Positions 1 to 9,868 of a DNA stretch of 64,000 nucleotides are shown here, one piece after another. A program made the translations under genes and the position numbers. Position 1 is the stretch's first letter, and every line of letters begins with the position of its first letter. The stretch spans positions 3,680,001-3,744,000 of the forward strand of contig WPIO01000001.1 of assembly GCA_009760855.2 (NCBI GenBank), written 5' to 3'. A model generated the notes under the pieces. It had not been told where the DNA came from. It did no database searches and saw nothing but the letters and a program-made list of their open reading frames with translations. Source of the stretch: Cristatella mucedo (taxonomy: Eukaryota > Bryozoa > Phylactolaemata > Cristatellidae).

Positions 1-565
1 TTTCTGACGTGGATGGCTCAGTTGCCACCTTCAGCCACTTCTTGCCGACCTGCACTGGTTTCCAATCAAGTAGTGTATCGACTTTTGTCATTGTCACTCA
101 CTTTTCGGTCCCTTAATTCTCTGACCCCCAGCCTGCCTATCGGAACTATTCTCTCACCAGATTGGGCATCGTACCAACCTCTTTTCTGAATTAATCGCTT
201 AACTATACCTCATACGAACCTCAAAGGCTTTGGAGACCGTGCCGTTTGTTAATATGCTTTTCAAGCCTGGTACTCACTCTCGACTGAACTCACGACATCC
301 ACTGACTTGAAATTAAAAAAGAAGCTAAAACACACCTGTTTATCACAGCATTTAGTGGTTCTTGGGATTCGTTCTTTGTGTGCTTATACTTGGTTAGACT
401 GTGCATGCTGCTTCAAAGCATATTTGCATGCTGACCTTGTGCATGTCATCTCTAACCATGTTGTACTTGTTAACATTGTGCACGTTAACAGTAATCATTT
501 GATGTTGCTTTATTTGCATCATTTGAGTAGTGCCCAGAAAGAGATTAAGTTCTCTAATGGTGCCT
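1..565 (+). mobile_element. CR1-like LINE family A, 3' end copy
   Basis: This is the decayed end of a reverse-transcriptase ORF followed by its 3' UTR. In broken + frames it reads pieces such as 'LHWFPI', 'NLKGFGDRAV' and 'LKKKLKTHLF', which match the C-terminal end of the better copy at 44.0-45.1 kb. The UTR with 'gcatgctgaccttgtgcatg' and the terminal box 'agaaagagattaagttctct' recurs in most family A copies here. The element runs off the left edge. It is defective, with stops and frameshifts. Confidence 0.7.
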
Positions 566-897
566 TACGAATATGGCGCTATACCAGTGTGGCTCCATTT
601 GAATTGGGTTCTATAAGTATATTTATATTAATAGCATCTGTGTAATTAAACGTTCAGTACCACTTTTGAAGCTAAAACTGAGCAAGCCTGGGTATTATTT
701 GCAGACTCTGACTCCTGAAGTTTTTTCACTGTGCTGTTTTCCTAAATGGTACAGGCGAATTTTCATGTAGCATTCTGCTACAAGTTTAGTCAATAAGTTC
801 AGTGATAACTATCAACTGTTGATTCCAGCTAGTGCGAGCGATAAGGCCTCTGAAAACATGCTTTCTCAGCAACATAGTGCAACATAGCTGCCGACAT

Positions 898-1045
898 TGC
901 CGAGCTGGTTTAGCCCTGTGGTTAAGGTACACGCCCGACCAAGGTTTGGCCAAGGTCTTGGGCTCGAGCCGTGTTGTATATGCAAAGTGCCCGAATAGAG
1001 ATTATATTTCTCTCAGGGCGCTATACAAATGAATTATATTATACA
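898..1045 (+). mobile_element. tRNA-derived SINE with LINE family A tail
   Basis: The head looks like a Pol III tRNA-type promoter: an A-box-like stretch 'tggtttagccctgtgg' and a B-box-like 'gggctcgagcc' about 50 bp later. The tail (about 985-1040) carries 'agagattatatttctctcag' then 'ggcgctatacaaatgaatta', which is the terminal box of the family A LINE. SINEs that borrow a partner LINE's 3' end to recruit its reverse transcriptase are well known; that this one is mobilised by family A is inference. Confidence 0.6.
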
Positions 1046-1789
1046 TTACGGTAAGCAGGTTTGAAAATTCGTGGCTTCGGGTGCTGCAGCTAACCCATGG
1101 AAGCAGAATTTAGCCTCATGGCTAAACAGCTGAATACAGCTTTTTGAAGGATTCATTAGCCAGTCTCGGTCCTTCAGCTTAATAAAAGGGTAGTGCACTT
1201 TTCCCACTAGCCGTGAAAGCAGCAATACAGTGCACATAGTTTTATAAGCTCGCTATTATTCTGACTGAATATGCTATTATTCCGACTGAATATACATGTA
1301 TGTATGAAAGTAATGCCTGTTTGTATTCTGACGATGCTGCACACAATGCAGTGTATGTTGGCCAGCTTGTAATTGTATGAGCTCGGTAACCTTTCAAACC
1401 GTCCATACTTGCGTGTGGTATCGATCTTGTCACCATCGCCTGTTGGTTTCTTAATGTCGGTACCAAAAGTGACGCCTAGCATGCGTGTGTCATCGTGTGG
1501 TGGCTAGCTGCCTAAAGCTTATACCTAAGGCCTCAAGAGCAGATGCATGTGTGCAGCCATTAATGGAGCTGTCGAGTTGCATGTAAATCCACTCTTTACT
1601 CAGAGAGCCGAAAATAATTAAAGATAATCCTGGCGTAGCTTATAAGCCAGAAAATAATGTAATGAAGCAGAAGCAGGCATATTATGTCTTGGCACAGAAT
1701 TTTCAGCAGCTGATGCATGCAAGCAGTCCAATGAAGCCCATTTTTCTTGTGCTCGTGCGAGTTTATAAAAAAGATAAAAAGAAAGAGGA

Positions 1790-1888
1790 TGTTTGGAGCT
1801 GATTTATCAGTCTCATTTATGTAGACAGTGGGCAATAAAGGATTTCCCACGGTAGGAATGGAATCCATGACCTGGGTCATAAAGAGCT
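1790..1888 (-). mobile_element. tRNA-derived SINE fragment
   Basis: The + strand shows 'gggcaataaaggatttccca' followed by a B-box complement and 'catgacctgggtcat'. This is the reverse complement of the SINE body seen best at 51,361-51,525. Only the promoter-proximal half is recognisable. Confidence 0.55.
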
Positions 1889-2454
1889 TGATGTCCTTAA
1901 ACTGGGGCTAAGATGCAGGAGTAAAGTCATGTGACATGATGTCTCTTCTACCGTTTGTAGTGTGTGTGTGCATTCGCGCGTGCTTATGTGCAATTGTCTT
2001 TTGTGTTTGGTGCTTTGCTGCCTTTTTCCATTCCGAGAGTTCGTGATGTAAAATATGGTGTCGAATGTACCCAGAAATGTAACAGTACCAGTCGAGTTGT
2101 GGAAGTCAGATGGGCCGAGCTGCTTTGAGTAGTATTCGAGTGCATCGGCAACACTAGAGCTGATGACCTAGAGATGACTAGAATGCCCTGCATCTTCTGC
2201 TGTAGCCACTCAATGTGCTAAGGATATAGCCAGTGGCCGGATGTTACCCTTCGGTCTCCTGGGAGCTCATGCTACCTAGCAAGAACTTCCAGGCTTATTT
2301 ATACTCCTGCTACTGCCATCGTGCAGTACCAAGAAGTCTCCAAATGTATTTCGTACCAGTTTCATCATATGGCATGTATCGAGCATCTTGGGTACTCGTT
2401 TCGTAGGGTCAGCTGAGTTGGTGAAGCATGGCTGCTTATGGTTGACTGCTAATA

Positions 2455-2665
2455 ATATTAATAATGCACTTGATAAAGCGCCCTCGGAGAACCCAATCTC
2501 TTTCTAGGCGTTTTACATTTGCTTCAAAGGGAAACGCGATTGAATGGTGAGTAATATCATGCTTTAAAACAATATGAATAACATGGCTAGGGGTGACATG
2601 CACAGGGTCAGCATGCAAGTGTGGTTAGTGGCAGCATGCACAGTGTCAGCACGCATAAGCGATAA
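2455..2665 (-). mobile_element. LINE family A 3' end fragment
   Basis: The segment begins with an AAT-rich tail, then the reverse complement of the family A terminal box ('aacccaatctctttctaggc'). The 3' UTR follows with 'ggtcagcatgcaagtgtggt'. No coding part remains. Confidence 0.65.
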
Positions 2666-2790
2666 GAGAGCACCCAGTGACTTTAACATGTACACATGAC
2701 GTCATAGCCCATCAAGTGTTGATGAATTGATGTGAACCCATGAGGAGCGCTATGAAACCTATGCAAATATTCCAATATGGTATTTGTTCT

Positions 2791-2849
2791 CTCTGTCTTT
2801 TTGTCTCTGTCTCTGTCTCTCTCTCTCCCTCTCTCTGTCACTCTCTGTG

Positions 2850-2941
<92 letters not shown>
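2791..2941. repeat. (CT)n microsatellite
   Basis: Imperfect CT/TCTG at the left passes into an almost pure CT run of about 90 bp. Long Leu/Ser ORFs across it are artefacts of the repeat. Confidence 0.95.
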
Positions 2942-2942
<1 letters not shown>

Positions 2943-3470
2943 GCCTCTTTGAGTTCGATCAGGCTATTTTATCCGATAGTTTAGCCGGTGACACAGGTTT
3001 ACCAGGTAGGGCATGCCGTACCATGTCTCAGTTTGGTTTGAACTAGCTAATCGGCTTGAGTCTTCAACAATGGCCTGCTTCTGTATTACATTGATAACTC
3101 TATCGCCCATGACTTGCTTTTAGTTTAATTAAAGTGAATGCCGTTCTGGCTTGGCCCAGAGATAGGGTTCTCTCCTTTGTGTGCCAATGTCAGCATAAGT
3201 ACATGCGTTGTTGCTGCACGTGCAAGTCGCTGCCAGCTTCAGTCGTCAGCACGTTGTTTGTCCCGCTAGACTCAGATTAGCTCCTTTACGAGCGAGCGCT
3301 GTTTTCAGCTCAGTTTTTTCAGAACGTGTCAGCCGCATCCTACCACTGCAATGCAAGCATCGTTGCCATTAGGTTAAGACCCAAGGACCACAGGAGGATC
3401 GAGGCAAAGGATCGATCCTAATGGTGTGACCTTGGGATACTCAGCTTGACGTTGACACCACCGGCCGTAC

Positions 3471-3473
<3 letters not shown>

Positions 3474-3511
<38 letters not shown>
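3474..3511. repeat. (GT)n microsatellite
   Basis: Nearly pure TG dinucleotides end about 55 bp before the first recognised exon of receptor 1. Confidence 0.95.
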
Positions 3512-3514
<3 letters not shown>

Positions 3515-3566
3515 TGGCGTGCGTGCCTGTGTGTGTGCCCACTCATAAGGTCCACTCTAATTGCAG

Positions 3567-3659
3567 AGCATCTCGCTTCGAGAGAGAACATCCAGAGAAA
3601 TGCACGACAATGGTACGGTGCAGATCCCGTGGCTGGCAGCCAGTGTGGTACTTTAGAAG
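3567..3659 (+). CDS. Receptor 1 candidate ectodomain exon a
   Basis: The acceptor is 'ctctaattgcag' and the donor 'gtaaat'; the exon is phase 1-1 and 93 nt. It encodes about 31 residues, including ENIQRNARQWYG and one Cys in GSQCGTLE. I do not recognise the domain; it does not match the lectin exons of receptor 2. It is included because acceptor, donor, phase and open frame all fit the downstream exons. Confidence 0.45.
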
Positions 3660-6600
3660 GTAAATATTGCTTGGCTGCTTCGGCGGAATAATAGAAGATA
3701 ACGAATTTTTGTTGCCGCATCATTAATTGTTCACCTTTTTCCATACGTATCTGATTTGCGGCTTTTTCTCCAGAAATATCTAGTGGTTCAAAGCTTGGCG
3801 AATTCCTTAGGAGTGGTCTGATCGCTCAGTTTACAGGCCAAGTCACGGCCTTTCAAAAGTCGGCCTTCAAGGTCAGACTCCTTGCTCAACTAGCGCGACT
3901 TGCCAGAGAAATGAAAAACAAACGCACAGCTGTTTCGAAGCTGTGCAGCAACCGACTCGCAGACCTATTTCTCGATTACCCTCGGAGAGATTTTGGAAAG
4001 CTAGCCTTTAACCGCTAGGTCTGATTGTGGTTTTTAACCTCTAGGTACGCCAGGGCTTCTGGCCGCTCGATGGACGAAAGTATTTTAGCTAAGCATTTGC
4101 TGCGCTTCCACTCGCGGCACGCTTTTGGGACGCTTTTTTTCTCGGGGCACGCACCTGTGGTGCTCCGTGGTCGAGCTGGCTCCAGTTGTGTCACCATCGA
4201 CGACCTGCACTGCGTCAATTCGTACGCAAGCTTATCTCCCTTCGCTCCTATCAGATCAACCGCTAGCGTTTGCTTTTCTCTACTGCAATTCGGCTGTGCC
4301 GCTTCACCAACTCTTTTGCTCTTTCTTTCCTCGTTTCTTTCAAAGGGCTAAGTTTCAAAGTATGAATCGGCTTACGAAAAATAGTGCCAGGCCGCCTCTT
4401 GGCGTACTGCAAGATCGCAGCTTGCATTTCTCTTTGTTGCGACGTCTTTCGCTCCTGTACTTGCAGTGAATGAAACAAGCCCGTCGCCTTCATCTACCAC
4501 TGAGAAGGGAGTCGTATTACCCAAGTCAAGTAAGTAACTATGGTATAGTTTCTCACGATCCTTTTTTTTAAAGTTGCATGCGTGTCTGTCTTTGAGGCCG
4601 AATACTCCAGACTGCCATTTGAGAAGCTGAAATGAAGGGAGTGAATCGTCGACGGCCGACGTTCGCCCCTTGCAGTTGAGCAGATTTATTAGTTTAGCAG
4701 ATGTGGACATGTCGCATTGCTGCTCATCTCTCCGATGTCAGACTACTAGTGTCTGAGGCTGAGCAGCTGGCAAGCCGCCGAGGTCTCTTGTGTGATCTCT
4801 TGCTGACCTCCAGCATTGCTGCTGCTGCTTGAGTGAGTCGTAATCAGTTGGAAACCTGCCTGGTGCTGTCGATGGCATGTCTCTAGGATTGGTGAGCTAT
4901 GATTACACCAGCGACAACTTCATTTTATGATCAAGAAAGTGTAATGAAATGGCAGAATGTTTGCTCAAAATTACATAAGCGAGCTGCCAAGATAAAATAG
5001 TAAGCTTTGAATTTCGCTGCCTCATCATAGCCACGTGTAGATCAACCTTCCCTTAATTGAACGTGATAAAAGAAGCACGTCCATAAACGCATTCCCTAGT
5101 ATCATGCTTTTTTAGCGCCGTTTGTGTTATTTCTGACTGGGGTCACGACATCCACTGACTTGACGACATTTAAAAAAGAAACTAAAAACGCATTTATTTA
5201 TCGCAGCATTTAGCGATTTAATTTGATTCGTACTTTTTGTGTTTATGCGTGCTGACACTTTGCATTCTGCCACTAAACATATTAGTATGCTGACGCTGTG
5301 CATGTAACCTCTAGTCATGTTTTATTTGTTGTGATTGAGCATGCTACCTCTAACCATTCGACCATGCTTCCTTTACAGCATATCTAAAGTACCTAGAAAA
5401 GGAATAAGTTCTCTTTGGGCTCTATACAAAGGTATTATTATTAATATAATTATTATTATTATTATATAGTACTTCTATCATGGTACAGCGATGATGAATG
5501 CCTTATAGAAAGTTAATATTAATGGAGATCATTTAATAATATACATTTGTAACTGCAACATGCACTCACTTAGTTTAAAAATTGACCATTCAATTCTTCT
5601 TCGAAATCGGAAAGAATGATGTGCAGGCTTTTGGTCGCCATTATTTAATCACGTATTTTAGCGAAGCCGAACGGATTCAAATTATGTTTCTGAACGGAAC
5701 AGGCAGTCTTAACGTTGGTCTGCTGGTCAGTGAGTCACTGGGGCTCTGCTTTTTCGCAGCTACACGCTTATAGACGTGGTCTTAAATTTTCAAATTTATT
5801 TTATTGCTATGTTTTTCGGATAGACACTTTTACCTCGATTTTTGGAATGTCGATTGTGCCCTCTCCCTAGGTAAATCTGGGGAAGAATGGCTGGTCGATG
5901 TCACTCGGCTGCTTGACAGTCCATGTGAGTCCTCGAGTGTCTCCATAAACACAGGTTGTGGACGTCTCGCTTTTTAAATTAATATTTTCTGCGATTTCTG
6001 CGGGTTAGCTCATGTATATGTATAAATGCACTCTAGGAATTTAGAAAACTTGTATTCCATATTGCCTCTCGTTATCACCTAACTTCGAGACCACACACTA
6101 TCTTAACCGGCTGTCAACCGATTCACTTTTGGTTTGCAAGTTTCTCTCAGAAAATAACGTACGTTACCTGATGCGATGTAAATTAACGTAACTTGACTAT
6201 TATCCTTTGAAGTGAAAATTTTCGGGATTTTAGAAGAAATATTTGGTTTTTATCAGTGAGTAGGATTCTGTAAATGAACCATCAGGTGCACTTGCTCGGT
6301 ACAAGAATTAAAACATTACTGCTCATGCCGCTGGTCAAAGATTTGATAGAAAGACTAGCAGGAAGTTGAATTTGGCACTAGTGTCATTTTACGTGCTAGC
6401 CGGTTCAAGGCGGCTGAAGCTCTCACGTCTCTCACATCGAAGCAAGAAAATGATATAACGGTAATCGGGAATGCACCGAGATTGGCTACACACAACTTAG
6501 CAAGGTAACGAGTTTTTCTGCCGTCCCGTGGAAGTCTCGTTAGAGATGATCAGTTTTCGTGTTCTCGCATTTCTGTTAAGTCTTGAACAAATTGGCCTGA

Positions 6601-9600
6601 AGCATGAGCATCGCACTCCTTGGGGCGTACAGAAAGAGCTGGGGCATCCACGGAGGAAGCCTCGGAGCCATTGAGCTGGGACTTGCTTAGGTTTAGCCAG
6701 CACTCGGCTCCCAGCTGGCTGCATATACAGAGCCCATTCACCAATCAGGGGCCTCGCCAGGGGAGCGCTCAACAGGTCAACTAACTCAGAAGCATGCATT
6801 GCAGAGGGAAAATCTCACGTACGGAAAGTTATTGCACATGCGTTTCATTGAACAGACGGCGTGTTTGAGGAGAAAGTGCTTTTTTGTTACTTATCACCTT
6901 TACTCGTAAACTATGACAGCATTGATGCATTCTATGACAAGGATTTTTAGAAAGAAGCAGAAATATTACATCAAAGTATCATCGGTCAATAATCGCTCAG
7001 CAGTCTACTGTAAAAACATTTTGGAAGTTCACATTTCATTTACCTTTACTTTAAAAAACGTGTCTAATCTCGTAAGCTCACCTAGATTATTACACTTCTT
7101 GGTCGTAGGCTTGTGGAAAAACTTGGACTGAAAACAGTTTCTCACTGCAGTTCTGTTGAGAACGCATTGAGCATTAGCAAAGTAGATACATACCAATGAG
7201 AATAGTCTCGAGCTTTGCGCATTAGATATGGCTTATATTGCTAATAAAACGGCACGATGTCCTATCTGAAGGGCACTTTTATAGAAATCCTAACAAGTAT
7301 GGCCATATGGCCAAACCAAGTCAGGCCTGGCCTCTGTACCAATCATACCTGAACTCGGCGGCTACGTGCGGTGTCGGTTTCAATCGTTGGAGCTCAAAGT
7401 AAAATAAAATCGAGGAAATTAAAGTTGCAACATCGTAATGCCGTCGCTGTTGTGTTTCAAGAATCCGTCTCGAGTGCTTGTGTCTGGCGGCGGAGCTTAC
7501 GAGACACAGGTCACGCGAGAGGTGTGGAAAGCAGCGGAAAGCGGCAGCCAGCATAGAGCCGGCTCTCTATGCTGGCATAGAGAGCCGGCTCTCTATGCCA
7601 GCATAGAGAGCCAGCTATATCCTGCAGGTCCACACGGAGTAAGCATGATCTGTGCATCAGAGTGACTATCGGTCTCCTGACCTTGAACGCTGCAAGGAGC
7701 AGCCAGCTCTTCAAACGCTGTGCTACGCTGTTGCAGTGAGGTCTGTACGAAATCTATCTGCCTTGCATCGTTATAGTATCGGATTCGTTAACCTTAGCCG
7801 TCGTGTTATCTTCTGTGGCGGTCTTCCTGGCGTTCACGGCAAGCACAACAGCTTTGATAATGTGGCTGTGTCGACGTCGGAGGCAAGTGGTATAAGTCTA
7901 ACCGAGTCGTTAATTGCATGGCATCCATTGTCGTTTCTTGGCGGCCGGTACATCTCTAACTTGGTCTGAGTGTTGACACATGCTATAACTTGTATGCCTA
8001 CACAGAAGTAGAGAACCCATGATATCCACCGGAATGTAGCTAACTAAACGAATCGAGAATGCTCTCTGTCGCCTCTCGAAAAACTAGAGAATATTAAGAT
8101 TCCATTAAGTCGCACTATCTGTGTACCTACTCCCTGATTACATATACTATCTAGATGCATAGAAAAAGTAGCAACAGATGCTGTGGCTATGCTTTTTAAC
8201 TGACGTATGCATAAGACAACTCGATTATGCATTGCAAACGCTGCATGCACCATTAATTTTTCTGACGAAGTACAAGTGGATGAAGAAATTACAGCTACTG
8301 CGATATCTCTGAGCTTGAGACGAGCTTCCAATCTGCAGTTCTTCCGGGCTGACTGAAAAGGTCCTATAATTGATCCAAAGTTTTGTAGCTTGGCTTGTCC
8401 TTCGTGAACTTCGCAGCAGCCACATCAAGCGACATTTCACTGACTAGCGTTTGCTCCACTTCAAGAAGCTTACCAAATTTAATGTTCTACCACTCACTTT
8501 AAGATCCCTTCCCAGAACCCCTATTGACCCTTATTCCGAAATAGACTATCGCGATAAACCTGATATACCTGAGATAGAGAATATCTTGCTGCGGCCTAGG
8601 TTTCAGAAATACGTCCTTATCTTGCGTAGCATTGTACCTCCAGCGTTTACCTGCACCGCACCCTTAGCTCTTACCTGCACCGTACCTCTGACTCTTACCT
8701 GCATCTTACCTATAGCTCTTACCTACATCGTGCCACCAGCTCTTACCTGCATCTTGCCTCTAGCTCTTACCTGCCTGCATCTTACCTCTAGCTCTTACCT
8801 GCATCGTACCTCTAGCTCTTACCTGCATCGTACCTCTAGCGCTTACCTGCATCAAACCTCTAGCTCTTACCTGCATCGTACCTCTAGCTCTTGCTCTTGC
8901 CAGCGTCGTGCCTCAGACTCAAGTCGTTTAGCTGTGCCTCAAACCAACCTAACATCCTTCGGAGACCGCATGCATGCTACGTAAGTTTGGCGCTGACTAA
9001 CAACAGATGCTATGGCATCCCCTGACTTAAAGCTATTGAAAAGAAGCTCAAGACTTCACATCTTCGGCACAGCATTTGCCCCTTCCGCGTGTGTTGTATT
9101 TTGTGTGCATATGCTCGCTTAGACTCGGCATGTTACGTATAACTGGTTTCGATTGTTCATTTTCAGCATATTTTAAGTGCCTAGAAAGAGATTTGATTCT
9201 CTTTTAGTGCTGCAGTAACATTGAATAGTTAGGACAGGGCGTTTAATCGGCGAATTACTAAATGACGTATTTAAACTCCATAGAGATTATCTTTCACTTG
9301 ACTGGATACAAGTAAAGAGCCTCACTGGAACAGGTAGTCAGTCTGAGGGACGTATTGCTCCTGGTGCATCTAATTGCATCTAATGCTTTCTCATTCATCC
9401 TGCATTGTGATACAATTTTCGTCTTCATTTCGTAAAACTGCAATTTTTCAGATTTTTGTATTCCCCAGAGTGCGTGGATTTTTCGGGATAGCACTGTTTA
9501 TATCTGCCGTCGACAGGTTTGATCGAGCAGTCTCACGAGCAAAATTTCATAGGCCAGCTTTTCGTTGTCAGAGCACGCAGACAATCAGCTTAGTACTTAA

Positions 9601-9830
9601 CCGGTAGTACGAAGATCAGCAGCTTAGCAGATAATAAGATGAGAGAGTAAGGTCCTGTCGTGGCATAGAAACTCGATACCAGGTAAGGTCCATCCAGCCC
9701 GACTTTCATTTTATAAACTTATTAACTTATTAACTGGCCTTGCCTGCTCAGCAACTAGCCGGAAATGACAGTGCTGGTGCGAACTATTGATACATAATGG
9801 ATATATAAAAATGCAATTTAGCAAGTAGTA

Positions 9831-9868
<38 letters not shown>

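Noticed and set aside
900-985. Possible tRNA gene
   Set aside because: A and B boxes are present but no cloverleaf stems are evident, and the element continues into a LINE tail. It is a SINE head.
2740-3046. Long Ser/Leu ORFs
   Set aside because: Produced by the CT microsatellite in all frames; no gene.
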